Assembly: GCA_039812765.1 (NCBI GenBank) | Contig: JBDIBF010000001.1 | Coordinates: 1 to 64,000, forward strand | Length of the DNA stretch: 64,000 nt | Direction: 5' to 3' | DNA from: JADJVL01 sp039812765 | GTDB lineage: Bacteria > Acidobacteriota > Holophagae > Holophagales > Holophagaceae | Part shown: in pieces, positions 7,255 through 15,521 of the stretch | Layout: every line of letters begins with the position of its first letter | Numbering within the stretch: the stretch's first letter is position 1 | Program-made: the position numbers and the translations under genes | Notes under the pieces: model-generated | What the model was told of the DNA's origin: nothing | Database searches by the model: none | Seen by the model: the letters and a program-made list of their open reading frames with translations, nothing else

Positions 7255-8469
7255 TCACGGCCCGTCGAGCGGGAAACGCGGCCGGAAGGCCTCCCCCACC
7301 CAGTAGACGAGCTCCAGCGGGTCGCCGAGGTCCCACAGGAGGACCTCGGCCCGGGCTCCGGGGAAGAGGTGGCCCAGGTCCTCCCGGCCAAGGCTGCGGG
7401 CGGCGTGCAGGGTCATGGCGGTGAAGGCCTCCTCGAAGGTGAGCCGGAGTTGCAGGCAGCCCAGGCGCAGGACCAGGAGGGGATCGAGGCAGGGGCTCGA
7501 ACCGGGGTTGAAGTCCGAGGCCAGGGCCACCTCGCAGCCGGCCTCGATCATCTCCCGGGCCGGGGCCCAGTCCCGCATGCCGAGGAAGAGGGTGGTGGTG
7601 GGGAGGAGCACCGGCCGGACCCCCGAGGCGGCCATGGCCCGCATGCCCGCCGCGCTGCAGAACATCAGGTGGTCGGCGGAGGCCGCGCCCAGCTCCGCCG
7701 CGAGTTCGGCCCCGCCGGTCCAGCTCAGCTCGTCGGCGTGCACCCGGGCCCTGAGGCCCAGCGCGGCCCCGGCGGCGAAGATCCGCCTCCCCTGGGCTGG
7801 CGTGAAGACGCCCTCCTCGATGAACACGTCCACGTAGCGGGCCACGCCGGGATGACGCCGCGCCAGCTCGGGCAGCCACTCCTCGGCGACCAGCCCCGCG
7901 TAGCCCTCCGCGTCGCCGGCGAACTCCTCCGGCACGTCGTGGGCCGGCAGGAGCGTCACATCCAGGGGCGCACCGGTGGCCCGCAGCCGCCCGTAGGCCT
8001 CCAGGAGCCGGGATTCGGCCTCCAGGTCGAGGCCATAACCCGTCTTGGCCTCCAGGTGCACGACCCCCCGCTCCCGCAGCAGGCGCAGGCGCTCGAGGCC
8101 GCCCTGCACCAGGGTGTCCACCGAGGCCTCCCGCGTCGCGCGGACGGTCTGGCGGATGCCGCCGCCCTCCGCCGCGATCGCGGTGTAGGGGACGCCGTGG
8201 AGGCGGCGGTTGAACTCCCCGCTGCGGTCCCCGGCGAAGAGGAGGTGGGTGTGCGGATCCACGAACCCCGGCGTGGCCCAGGCGCCGCCGCCGTCAGTGG
8301 TCGGCGCGTCCCGCCAGTCCAGGGGGAGCTCCCGGCGAGGGCCGGACCAGGCCACCCGGCCGTCCTGGACCGCCACGGCGGCATCGGGCACGCGCTGGAC
8401 GGCCCAGGGACCGGATGGGTCGGGGCTCAGCAGGCCCCGCAGGTTCGTCAGCACGGTGCGGCGGGTCAT
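7255..8469 (-). CDS. hutI: imidazolonepropionase
   Basis: This is the amidohydrolase of histidine degradation that opens imidazolone-5-propionate to N-formimino-glutamate. The 404-residue sequence shows DPHTHLLFAGDR (metal-binding histidines), the YGLDL segment of the substrate pocket, the HADELSW motif, ADHLMF and ALASDFNPGSSP, all typical of HutI. No other hut gene is in the window. The start at 8469 has CAGACT exactly 6 nt upstream and no Shine-Dalgarno sequence, so the mRNA may be leaderless. It is divergent from the gene at 8517, with their promoters back to back. Confidence 0.93.
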   Translation of the reverse strand: MTRRTVLTNLRGLLSPDPSGPWAVQRVPDAAVAVQDGRVAWSGPRRELPLDWRDAPTTDGGGAWATPGFVDPHTHLLFAGDRSGEFNRRLHGVPYTAIAAEGGGIRQTVRATREASVDTLVQGGLERLRLLRERGVVHLEAKTGYGLDLEAESRLLEAYGRLRATGAPLDVTLLPAHDVPEEFAGDAEGYAGLVAEEWLPELARRHPGVARYVDVFIEEGVFTPAQGRRIFAAGAALGLRARVHADELSWTGGAELAAELGAASADHLMFCSAAGMRAMAASGVRPVLLPTTTLFLGMRDWAPAREMIEAGCEVALASDFNPGSSPCLDPLLVLRLGCLQLRLTFEEAFTAMTLHAARSLGREDLGHLFPGARAEVLLWDLGDPLELVYWVGEAFRPRFPLDGP

Positions 8470-8475
8470 GGTCCC

Positions 8476-8481
8476 AGTCTG
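8476..8481 (-). promoter_or_regulatory. candidate -10 hexamer of hutI (leaderless)
   Basis: CAGACT ends exactly 6 nt before the hutI ATG, the spacing expected if the A of ATG is the transcription start. No -35 box is evident. Confidence 0.35.
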
Positions 8482-8493
8482 CCAGGGCCACGC

Positions 8494-8516
8494 TAGACTG
8501 CGCCCGGAGGGATCCC
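8494..8516 (+). promoter_or_regulatory. TAGACT -10 plus Shine-Dalgarno start module
   Basis: TAGACT (8494-8499) lies 17 nt before the ATG at 8517, with GGAGGG in between. The same arrangement precedes ackA, pepA and metG. It predicts a leader of about 11 nt. Confidence 0.5.
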
Positions 8517-9323
8517 ATGGCTCGAGGGGTGCGGAACGGCCTGCTGGCCGTGGTGCTGGCGGTCGCACCGGGGCTGGCCAGGTCCGCGGAAGGCCCGGGG
8601 CCAGCCGCCGCGTCGGACGGAACCCCGGCTTCCCAGGGGCGGCGTCCCGACCTGAAGCCCGGGGAGGGGCTCGCGGTGAGCGGGCCGGACGGGGAAGTCC
8701 ACGGCTTCGGCGCTTCCCGCGCCGAGACGCCCCTCGGCGCCCTGGCCTGGCTGGTGTGGCTGAAGCTCGAGGGGGCGGAATGGGCCTCCCGGGACGTGGT
8801 CTTCAGGTGCAAGGGCCCCTGCGCCGGCACGAAGGGTCACGGCCGCATGGACCTGGAGGCCGCCTTCCGGCTGGGCTGCCGTCAGGCCCTGCTGGCCTGG
8901 ATCGCCGCGAGCGCCGAAGGCTGGCGACGGGACTACGGGGAGGGCGTGGCCCGGACCCGCCTCGAGGAGGCCTTCCGACCCTTCCTCGCCGACCGGATGC
9001 CGAAGGGGGAGGACCTCCCGCACCTTGATCCCCAGTGGCTGGGGGAGGGCGCGCTGCTGCGGTCCAGCCCCGAGGCCTTCCTGGCCTGGCTGAACGACCC
9101 CGGCCAGGCGGACCTGCTCTCCCGCTGCCGGCGCATGCTGGGCAGCCGGGCCTTCCACTTCAAGGACCTCGTGGGCGCCGAGGACTGGTGGATCCTTGCG
9201 GACGGCACCGGGGCCATCGGGTCCAATGGCCGGGTCGTCGCCGTGCTCCACCTGCCCGAGCCCCGTCCGCTCCCGGACGCCGTGCTCCGGTTCAAGACCG
9301 TGATGGGAGCGCCCCTGAAATGA
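8517..9323 (+). CDS. exported, catalytically degenerate class D beta-lactamase/transpeptidase-like protein
   Basis: The 268-residue protein has a signal peptide (about residues 1-23, AVAPGLARSA). The order of segments recalls class D beta-lactamases and PBP transpeptidases: a helix at the SxxK position, a GHGRMDLEAAFRLGC segment like the 'HG-vdl-A---SCN' stretch, WLGEGALLRSSPEAFLAWL like the class D 'WL-g-L-iS--eQ--FL' stretch, and LADGTGAIG where KTG would be. The catalytic Ser and Lys and the KTG lysine all appear replaced. I infer a non-catalytic relative, possibly binding peptidoglycan or a regulator. It overlaps the aldehyde dehydrogenase gene by ATGA. Confidence 0.5.
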   Translation: MARGVRNGLLAVVLAVAPGLARSAEGPGPAAASDGTPASQGRRPDLKPGEGLAVSGPDGEVHGFGASRAETPLGALAWLVWLKLEGAEWASRDVVFRCKGPCAGTKGHGRMDLEAAFRLGCRQALLAWIAASAEGWRRDYGEGVARTRLEEAFRPFLADRMPKGEDLPHLDPQWLGEGALLRSSPEAFLAWLNDPGQADLLSRCRRMLGSRAFHFKDLVGAEDWWILADGTGAIGSNGRVVAVLHLPEPRPLPDAVLRFKTVMGAPLK

Positions 9324-10669
9324 GCCCCGCCCCGACCCCGACCACGGACTTCCGGCCCGACGAGGCCCTGGACCGGGCCACCCGGTCCTTCGAGATCTGG
9401 CGCGGCGCGCCGAGGCGGGTCCGCATCGACCTGCTGGAGGCCTGGCGGGAGGAGGTGCGGCGGGACCTGCCCGACCTGGCCCGGGGCATCTCGGAGGAGA
9501 CCGGCAAGCCCATCTCCCAGGCCACCGCCGAAGTGCAGCGGGGGTTGATGACCCTGCGGGCCACGGCGGAGGCGGTGGCGGCCTTCGGGGAGGAGGCCAT
9601 CCCCTACGACCTGCTGCCCGGAGGCGCGGGCTGCCGGGCCGTCCTCCGCCGCTTCCCGGTGGGGCCCGTGCTGGCCATCACGCCCTTCAACTTCCCTGTG
9701 AACCTCGCCCTGCACAAGCTGGCCCCGGCCCTGGGAGTGGGGTGCAGCGTGGTGTGGAAGCCCTGCCCCCAGGCGCCGCGCACGTCCGCCCTCCTCCTGG
9801 AAGGCCTCCTGCGCACCGCCCCTGGTCTCTTCCCGGAGGACCTGGTGCAGATGGCGGACGTGTCGCCGTCGGTGGCCGAAGGCCTGGCGAAGGACCCCCG
9901 GATCGCGCTCGTGAGCTTCACCGGCAGCGAGCGTGTGGGCCTGCATCTCCGCGCGGTGCTGGGCGGCAAGCCCCTGGTGCTGGAACTGGGCGGGAACGCC
10001 GCCGTGGTCCTGGACGCCAGCGTGGACCCGGTCCAGGCCGCCCGGGCCCTCGCCCCGGCGGCGGTGGCCTCCGCGGGCCAGAGCTGCTGCAAGGCCCAGC
10101 GGATCTACATCGAGGCCGGGGCCTTCGACGCCTTCGCCGGCGCCTTCACGGACGCCGTGAGGGCCCTGCCCGTGGGCGACCCTCTGGATCCCGCCACGGT
10201 GGTCGGGCCCCTCGTGGACGAGGCCACCGCCGTGCGGCTCGAGGCGGGGGTGGACCGGGCCCTGGGCGCGGGAGCCACGGCCCTGCTGCGCGGCCCCCGC
10301 GATGGCCGGCTCCTGCCGCCGGCGGTGCTCACGGGCGTGGCGGACGAGGACCCCCTCTGCTGCGAGGAGCTGTTCGGGCCCGTCACCGTCCTCACCGCCG
10401 TCGGGGACTTCGAAGAGGGTCTGACCCGGGCCGCGGCCACCCGCTTCGGCCTTCGGGCCAGCGTCTACACCCGCGACCTGGGCCGCTGGGCGAGGGCCCG
10501 GGAGGTCCTGCGCGCCGGCTGCGTCCTGCTGAACCTCCCGCCGACCTACCGCGTGGACGCCGCGCCCTTCGGCGGCCTCGCGGCCTCGGGGCAGGGGCTG
10601 GAAGGGCCCCGCTTCGCCCTCGAGGCCTTCTCCGAGGCGAGGCTTCACGTCGAGGGACCCGCGCTCTGA
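9320..10669 (+). CDS. NAD(P)-dependent aldehyde dehydrogenase family protein
   Basis: This enzyme of the aldehyde dehydrogenase superfamily oxidises an aldehyde to an acid or acyl derivative. It shows the ITPFNFPVNLALHKLAPAL segment, the nucleotide-binding VSFTGSERVG, the glutamate motif LELGGNAAVV and the catalytic cysteine in AGQSCCKAQRIYIE. At 449 residues it is rather short for the family. The C-terminal EELFGPV and PFGGLAASGQG segments are present. The start codon overlaps the upstream stop (ATGA), so translation is coupled to the degenerate beta-lactamase-like gene; what links them is unknown. The substrate cannot be assigned. Confidence 0.88.
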   Translation: MSPAPTPTTDFRPDEALDRATRSFEIWRGAPRRVRIDLLEAWREEVRRDLPDLARGISEETGKPISQATAEVQRGLMTLRATAEAVAAFGEEAIPYDLLPGGAGCRAVLRRFPVGPVLAITPFNFPVNLALHKLAPALGVGCSVVWKPCPQAPRTSALLLEGLLRTAPGLFPEDLVQMADVSPSVAEGLAKDPRIALVSFTGSERVGLHLRAVLGGKPLVLELGGNAAVVLDASVDPVQAARALAPAAVASAGQSCCKAQRIYIEAGAFDAFAGAFTDAVRALPVGDPLDPATVVGPLVDEATAVRLEAGVDRALGAGATALLRGPRDGRLLPPAVLTGVADEDPLCCEELFGPVTVLTAVGDFEEGLTRAAATRFGLRASVYTRDLGRWARAREVLRAGCVLLNLPPTYRVDAAPFGGLAASGQGLEGPRFALEAFSEARLHVEGPAL

Positions 10670-10687
10670 TTCCAGCGCCGGTTGCGG

Positions 10688-10699
10688 GATGATGTCGGG
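10688..10699 (+). promoter_or_regulatory. candidate leaderless -10 hexamer
   Basis: GATGAT followed by exactly 6 nt (GTCGGG) and the ATG at 10700. It matches the spacing seen at other starts in the window, but the hexamer is weak. Confidence 0.25.
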
Positions 10700-11356
10700 A
10701 TGGCCTCCCGGCGCGCTCCGATGAATCCGGCCCTCCGCCGCGCCCTGCGGTGGGGCGCCCTGCTGCTCCTGCCCGTGGCCTGGTTCGGCTTCCTGCGCCT
10801 GGGTCCCGGCTTCGCCACGAAGGAGGGCCCCGCCGCGGCCTGCTTCCCCTTCCATGCGAAGGGTCTGCTCATGGCCCACCTCGGCTATCCCCGCACCTTG
10901 GAGGCCTCCCTGCCGCCGCCCGCCCCGGGCTCGAACGAGGAGGCCCAGCTCCGCCTGATGGGCTTCTGGTCCGGGCGGGAATGGACCGCCAAGGCCCGGG
11001 GCTATGGGCGTGTGGAGGGGCGGATCCTCCACCTCCTGGCGGGGCGGCTCCTGCTGGACGAGGTGGTGGCCGTGACGCCGCCCCGGCGCTACGACGGGAG
11101 GACCCTCTGCCAGGTGGACTACCGGGTGCGCTGGGACTACCGCGACGAGCTGGACGAGGTCATGCGCGTGAAGGGCCTGGTCCCCTACCAGCTGCCGAGG
11201 AGCCTGGGCATTCCCAAGCCCGGCGGCGTGGCGGTGCGGCAGGCGACCCTGGAGCGGAAGGGCCTGGGCTGGACTGTCCAGGACGCCGCCGAGCTGCGGC
11301 AGCGGGAGCCGGGCCTGCCCAGTCCGAACTACCGCATGCTCTCCTTCTTCCTCTGA
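10700..11356 (+). CDS. hypothetical membrane-anchored protein
   Basis: The 218-residue protein has a basic N-terminus and one membrane segment at about residues 15-32 (WGALLLLPVAWFGFLRL). The rest is a soluble, presumably periplasmic domain with many arginines and a VDYRVRWDYRDELDEV segment. I recognise no family. The ATG at 10700 is used; a later ATG (MNPALRR) would keep the membrane segment. The next gene begins 7 nt after its stop, then pta follows 6 nt later, so the three are likely one transcript. Function unknown. Confidence 0.6.
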   Translation: MASRRAPMNPALRRALRWGALLLLPVAWFGFLRLGPGFATKEGPAAACFPFHAKGLLMAHLGYPRTLEASLPPPAPGSNEEAQLRLMGFWSGREWTAKARGYGRVEGRILHLLAGRLLLDEVVAVTPPRRYDGRTLCQVDYRVRWDYRDELDEVMRVKGLVPYQLPRSLGIPKPGGVAVRQATLERKGLGWTVQDAAELRQREPGLPSPNYRMLSFFL

Positions 11357-11363
11357 GGTCCCC

Positions 11364-11720
11364 ATGCCCCTCTCCATGCCCTTCACCCGCGGCCAGCTCG
11401 TGGTGGCCGTGCTCCACAATCCGAGGCAGAAGTTCTGGGGCCGGCTGCTGGGCCTGGAGGCCGCGGGCCTGGTGATCCGGGGTGTGGATGTGGCGCCCTG
11501 GGAGGAGCTCATGAGCCTCGTGAGGAACGGCCAGGCCGACCAGGTGGCCCTGGGAACCCGCTACGTCCCGCTCCATCGCGTGGAGAGCGTCTACCTGGAC
11601 GAATCCACCAGCGGGGCGCTGAGCCTGGGCCAGGTCTTCCAGGAGACCACCGGCGTGGATCCCCAGGCCTTCCTGGCGGACCCCCTGCCGCCGGCCGCGG
11701 CCCGCAAGGCCCGGCGCTGA
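11364..11720 (+). CDS. hypothetical protein upstream of pta
   Basis: The 118-residue protein has no signal peptide or membrane segment. It starts with MPFTRGQLVVAVLHNPRQKFWGRLLGLEAAGLVIRGVDV, which looks like a beta-rich small barrel (Sm-like or PilZ-like by feel only), followed by VPLHRVESVYLDE. That last segment resembles the 'tlffPmhRv--i-lDE' pattern of proteins that control local binding or localisation. I cannot assign a family. GAGG lies before its ATG, and pta begins 6 nt after its stop, so it may be co-expressed with acetate metabolism. Confidence 0.7.
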   Translation: MPLSMPFTRGQLVVAVLHNPRQKFWGRLLGLEAAGLVIRGVDVAPWEELMSLVRNGQADQVALGTRYVPLHRVESVYLDESTSGALSLGQVFQETTGVDPQAFLADPLPPAAARKARR

Positions 11721-11726
11721 TCGGTC

Positions 11727-12743
11727 ATGGCGAACGCGAACCATGCCGCGCTCTTCGAGTCCCTCCGGGCCAAGGCCCGGGCGGCCCGCCGCCACGTGGT
11801 CCTCCCCGAGGGTGTGGATGACCGCACGTTGAACGCGGCCCACGCCCTGCTCGCCGAATCCCTCTGCGAGGTCACGGTGCTGGGGGATCCCGCCTCCATC
11901 CGGGAGCGCGCGTCGGCCCTGGGCCTCGACCTTGGTCGTGCCACGCTGCGGAACCCCGCGGGCGACGAGCTCACCGCCGAGCTGGCGGGGGCCTTCTGGG
12001 AGGCCCGCCGGGCCAAGGGCATCAGCGAGGCGCTGGCCCTGGAGGCGGTGCAGGAGCCCCTCTGGTTCGGCGGCATGATGGTCCGTGAAGGCCACGCCGA
12101 CGGCTTCGTGGCGGGCGCCCTGAACACCACCGCGGAGACGGTGCGGGCCTGCCTCCAGACCCTCGGCGCCGCGCCGGGCATCCGCACGGTGAGCAGTTTC
12201 TTCCTCATGGTCCATCCCGACGCGGCCTTCGGGCAGGGCGGGGCGCTGGTCTTCAGCGACTGCGGCGTCGTGCCGGACCCTTCCCCGGAACAGCTCGCCG
12301 ACATCGCGAAGGCGGCGGCGGGCAGCGCGGCGAGCCTGGGGATCGAGCCGCGGGTGGCCTTCCTCAGCTTCTCCACGAAGGGGTCCGCCGAGCATCCGCG
12401 GGTGGACAGGGTGCGCGAGGCCCTGCGCATCTTCCGCGAGCGCTGGCCCGGCCTCGCCGCCGACGGCGAGCTGCAGATGGACGCGGCCCTGCTGCCCTCG
12501 GTGGGGGCGAAGAAGGCGCCGGGCAGCCCCGTGGCCGGCCGCGCCACCGTGCTGGTCTTCCCCGACCTCGACGCCGGCAACATCGCCTACAAGACCGCCG
12601 AGCGCCTCGGGGGCTGCTCGGCCACGGGCCCGCTGCTCCAGGGCCTGGCCAGGCCCGGCAACGACCTGAGCCGGGGCTGCTCCTGGCAGGACATCGTGGA
12701 CGTGGCGGTGGTGACCTGCCTCCAGGCGGGGAGCCCCTCGTGA
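11727..12743 (+). CDS. pta: phosphate acetyltransferase
   Basis: The enzyme interconverts acetyl-CoA plus phosphate with acetyl phosphate plus CoA. At 338 residues it is the short form, with only the catalytic PTA_PTB domain and no N-terminal regulatory domain. Motifs are LPEGVDDRTLNAA, a DGFVAGALNTTAETVRACL segment around residue 130, SSFFLMV, VFSDCGVVPDP, and near the end AGNIAYKTAERLGG and GPLLQGLARPGNDLSRG. With ackA downstream it forms the acetate-producing (or activating) couple. Its stop overlaps the GTG start of purN (GTGA), an unusual insertion of a purine gene between pta and ackA. Confidence 0.95.
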   Translation: MANANHAALFESLRAKARAARRHVVLPEGVDDRTLNAAHALLAESLCEVTVLGDPASIRERASALGLDLGRATLRNPAGDELTAELAGAFWEARRAKGISEALALEAVQEPLWFGGMMVREGHADGFVAGALNTTAETVRACLQTLGAAPGIRTVSSFFLMVHPDAAFGQGGALVFSDCGVVPDPSPEQLADIAKAAAGSAASLGIEPRVAFLSFSTKGSAEHPRVDRVREALRIFRERWPGLAADGELQMDAALLPSVGAKKAPGSPVAGRATVLVFPDLDAGNIAYKTAERLGGCSATGPLLQGLARPGNDLSRGCSWQDIVDVAVVTCLQAGSPS

Positions 12744-13318
12744 CGCGCCTGGCCTTCTTCCTCAGCGGCACCGGGGGCAACGCCCTCAACCTGCTCAGGG
12801 CCTGCCGGGAGGGCAGGGTGCCCGCGGAGCCCGTGCTGGCGATCGCCTCCTCTCCCAGGGCGGCCGGGCTGGCGAAGCTGGAGGCCGAGGGCCTGGCCGG
12901 CCGCGTGATCGAGCGCAAGGCCTTCGAGAGCGACGGGGCCTTCTCGGAGGCCTGCTACGCCGCCTGCGAGGCGGAGGCCGTGGACCTCGTCTGCCTCGCG
13001 GGCTGGCTGAAGAAGCTCGGCGTGCCGAAGCGATGGGAGGGCCGCATCCTCAATATCCACCCGGCCCTGCTGCCGGCCTTCGGGGGCCCGGGCATGTACG
13101 GCATGCACGTGCACCGGGCGGTGCTGGCCGCCGGGGAGCGGGAAAGCGGCGCCACGGTGCACCTGGTGGACGAGCAGTACGACCACGGCCGCATCCTCGC
13201 CCAGGCCCGGGTGCCGGTGCTCCCCGGGGACACGCCGGAGGACCTCCAGCGGCGCGTCTACGCCGCGGAGATGAGCCTCTACCCGAAGGCCCTGGCGGAT
13301 TTCCTCCGGGGGAGGTGA
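12740..13318 (+). CDS. purN: phosphoribosylglycinamide formyltransferase
   Basis: This is the folate-dependent GAR transformylase of purine synthesis (third step), transferring a formyl group from 10-formyl-tetrahydrofolate to GAR. The 192-residue sequence has the SGTGGNALNLL nucleotide loop, AGWLKKL, the catalytic NIHPALLPAF (Asn-Ile-His-Pro), GMHVHRAVLAAG, SGATVHLVDEQYDHG with the conserved aspartate, and RRVYAAEMSLYP. It starts with GTG overlapping the pta stop codon. Formate or formyl-folate supply connects only loosely with acetate metabolism, so the placement may simply be operon convenience. Confidence 0.94.
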   Translation: MTRLAFFLSGTGGNALNLLRACREGRVPAEPVLAIASSPRAAGLAKLEAEGLAGRVIERKAFESDGAFSEACYAACEAEAVDLVCLAGWLKKLGVPKRWEGRILNIHPALLPAFGGPGMYGMHVHRAVLAAGERESGATVHLVDEQYDHGRILAQARVPVLPGDTPEDLQRRVYAAEMSLYPKALADFLRGR

Positions 13319-13340
13319 CCGCCATCGCGGTCCTCCTCCG

Positions 13341-13363
13341 TAGACTGGGGCCGGAGGCCACCC
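13341..13363 (+). promoter_or_regulatory. TAGACT -10 plus Shine-Dalgarno start module of ackA
   Basis: TAGACT (13341-13346) lies 17 nt before the ackA ATG, with GGAGG between. This suggests ackA has its own promoter inside the pta-purN-ackA cluster. Confidence 0.5.
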
Positions 13364-14527
13364 ATGCGCGTCCTGGTGCTCAACGCCGGATCCAGCAGCC
13401 TGAAGTTCAACCTCTTCGAGATGGCCGACGAGACGCTCCTGCTGGAGGGCCTGGCGGAGCGCATCGGCGTGGACGGGCGCATCACCTGGGCGGCCGGCGA
13501 GATGAGCGGCGTGGAGGAGCTGGCGCTCCCGGACCACACCGCCGCCCTGAAGGCCACCATGGACCTTCTGGAATCCCAGGCTGGCGACGGCAAGATCCAC
13601 GCGGTGGGTCACCGGGTGGTGCACGGGGGCCCGAAGTACGGGGAGAGCGCCCTCATCACTGACGACGTGCTCGCGGACATCGACGCCTACGCCCTCTACG
13701 CGCCCCTCCACAACCCGGCGAACGCCCTGGGCATCCGGGTGGCCAAGGCGGCCCTGCCCGACGTGCCCCACATCGCGGTCTTCGACACGGCCTTCCACCA
13801 CACGATCCCCGAATTCGCCCGCACCTACGGCATCCCCTACGAGCTGAGCCGCAAGTACGGCATCCGCCGCTACGGCTTCCACGGATCGAGCCACGCCTAC
13901 GTCGCGGCCCGCACCGCCATCCTGGTGGCGCGGCCGCTTCGCAGCCTGAAGATCGTCACCTGCCATATCGGCAACGGCACCTCGGTCTGCGCGGTGCGCT
14001 ACGGCCACAGCATGGACACCAGCATGGGCATGACGCCCCTCCAAGGGGTCATCATGGGCACGCGCTGCGGGACGCTGGACCCCAGCATCGTGGACCTCCT
14101 CATCGAGAAGGAGCACCTGGACTACCACGCCATCACCGAGCTGCTGAACAAGAAGTCGGGCCTGCTGGGCATCAGCGGCGTGAGCAGCGACTTCCGGGAG
14201 ATCGAGGCCGCCGCGGACGCCGGCAACCCGAGGGCCACCCTCGCCCGGGACATCCTCACCTACGACGTGCGCAAGTTCATCGGCAGCTACGTGAGCGTCA
14301 TGGACGGCATCGACGCCCTGACCTTCACGGCGGGCATCGGGACCAACAGCCCCCGGCTGCGGGCGGAGGTGTGCCGGCATCTGACGTATCTCGGCGTGAA
14401 GCTGGACGAGAAGGCGAACCGGGAAGGGACGGGCGAGCGGCTCATCAGTGCCGGGGATTCGCGGATCGCCGTGGCGGTGGTGCCGACCCATGAAGAGTTG
14501 ATGATCGCGCGGGAGACGGTGAGGTAG
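13364..14527 (+). CDS. ackA: acetate kinase
   Basis: The enzyme converts acetyl phosphate and ADP to acetate and ATP (reversible). The 387-residue sequence shows the N-terminal VLNAGSSSLKF, GHRVVHGGPKY, FDTAFHHTIPEFA, YGFHGSSHAYVA, CHIGNGTSVCAV, the DTSMGMTPLQGVIMGTRCG segment, and FTAGIGTNSPRLR near the C-terminus. All are standard for ASKHA-fold acetate kinases. Together with pta it allows substrate-level ATP formation from acetyl-CoA. A TAGACT promoter module lies directly upstream in the 45-nt gap after purN. No terminator hairpin is evident right after the stop; a palindromic repeat region follows. Confidence 0.96.
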   Translation: MRVLVLNAGSSSLKFNLFEMADETLLLEGLAERIGVDGRITWAAGEMSGVEELALPDHTAALKATMDLLESQAGDGKIHAVGHRVVHGGPKYGESALITDDVLADIDAYALYAPLHNPANALGIRVAKAALPDVPHIAVFDTAFHHTIPEFARTYGIPYELSRKYGIRRYGFHGSSHAYVAARTAILVARPLRSLKIVTCHIGNGTSVCAVRYGHSMDTSMGMTPLQGVIMGTRCGTLDPSIVDLLIEKEHLDYHAITELLNKKSGLLGISGVSSDFREIEAAADAGNPRATLARDILTYDVRKFIGSYVSVMDGIDALTFTAGIGTNSPRLRAEVCRHLTYLGVKLDEKANREGTGERLISAGDSRIAVAVVPTHEELMIARETVR

Positions 14528-14603
14528 GGGGCGTGTTCCGGGCGGAGGCGCTTGGCTCGGCTTCCTCGCGAGTCCGAAGCTGGCAGCGATTGTGGGTGGT
14601 CGG

Positions 14604-14865
14604 TTGACCTTCCAAGAGCACCTCGGATCATCTCGAGACGCGCCCGTTGCGGCTCGAGATTAGCCGAGGTGCCACACGCGAAGCGTGGTCAGGGGAAAAC
14701 CCAGGCGCGGGGCAGGGATGGTGACTCGCCGCTTTGCTGCCCGGTAGGAAGAGAGTGGCGAAAAGTCCCATCCCCCGCTTGAACTCCTTTCGCCCCTGAC
14801 CGCTGCGCGGTCTGGCACCTCGATCTGTGAGCGCCGGAAGGCGCGGCCCTCGCAGATCGAGGTGC
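14604..14865. repeat. composite palindromic element, copy B (BIME-like)
   Basis: This lies in the 407-base gap between ackA and the metalloprotease gene, in which I see no gene. It begins TTGACCTTCCAAGAGCACC, 18 of 19 identical to copy A. Hairpin 1 is 14618-14672: outer arms GCACCTCGG/CCGAGGTGC, inner ATCTCGAG/CTCGAGAT. Hairpin 2 is 14815-14865: arms GCACCTCGATCTG/CAGATCGAGGTGC, inner stem GCGCC-GGAA-GGCGC. Inner flanks 14668-14695 and 14793-14819 are inverted repeats running from GGTGCC to CAGGGG and back. The core (about 97 nt) does not resemble that of copy A. Confidence 0.7.
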
Positions 14866-14934
14866 GCTTGCCGCGGGGAGCGACTCAGCTTGCGGAGGGC
14901 CGTTCCGCGTCCGGTCTTCGGGGACGCTTCGTGA

Positions 14935-15450
14935 TCACCCCACGAGCCACAGAGGCAACAGCCAGCCGACGAGGAGTCCCCACGCGACGTCGAGGAGCAG
15001 GTAGAGCGACCCGAAGGCGCCCACCACCATCACGGCGCCCAGGGGCGTGCCGATGAGCCTGGGGAGGAAGCCCGAATTCTCCTTCCACAGGCTCTCGAGC
15101 AGCCCGACGGCGTCCTCGAGGCTCGGGAAAGCGTGAGTGGCGATGGAGACCGCGAGCCACATCGCCGGGAAGAGGAGCCAGCCGGTCACGTGGACCCTGA
15201 AGGCCCAGCCCAGGCCGAAGCCCAGGGCCGAATTCACGAACCACGGGGCCGCGGCGATGAGCATCCAGGCCCAGGGGCTTCTCGGCCGGCCGTGGGTCAC
15301 CGAGCCCGCCACCATCCCGATCCGGAACCACAGGATCTCGTGGGCCGGCGTGCCCGTGAGCCGGCAGGCCAGGGCATGGGCCGCCTCGTGGACGGGGATG
15401 CCCGGGAAGGTGAGCAGGGGCAGGAGGAGGCGGAAGAGGAAGCGGAACAC
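14935..15450 (-). CDS. membrane metalloprotease-like protein (HExxH, M50-like)
   Basis: The 171-residue protein is hydrophobic, with four or five membrane segments, and carries HEAAH at about residues 21-25 inside the first hydrophobic stretch (PGIPVHEAAHALACRLTG). That is the zinc-binding HExxH of site-2-protease-like enzymes. A second metal ligand (DG or NPxxD) is not clear; an ALGFGLGW region takes the place of the expected motif, so activity is uncertain. The start is GTG at 15450 with AAGAAT exactly 6 nt upstream. It is divergent from ahcY, whose riboswitch lies in the shared upstream region. Substrate unknown. Confidence 0.7.
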   Translation of the reverse strand: MFRFLFRLLLPLLTFPGIPVHEAAHALACRLTGTPAHEILWFRIGMVAGSVTHGRPRSPWAWMLIAAAPWFVNSALGFGLGWAFRVHVTGWLLFPAMWLAVSIATHAFPSLEDAVGLLESLWKENSGFLPRLIGTPLGAVMVVGAFGSLYLLLDVAWGLLVGWLLPLWLVG

Positions 15451-15521
15451 GCCCCCATTCTTCCAGGGCCGTCCGGCTTTTCCCCATGGCGTTCAAGGAA
15501 TCCCGGGATAGAATCAAGATG

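Noticed and set aside
8933..11512. Very long minus-strand ORF (859 codons)
   Set aside because: It lies opposite the aldehyde dehydrogenase and other clear genes; its composition (Gly, Arg, His, Ala) is typical of antisense frames in GC-rich DNA.
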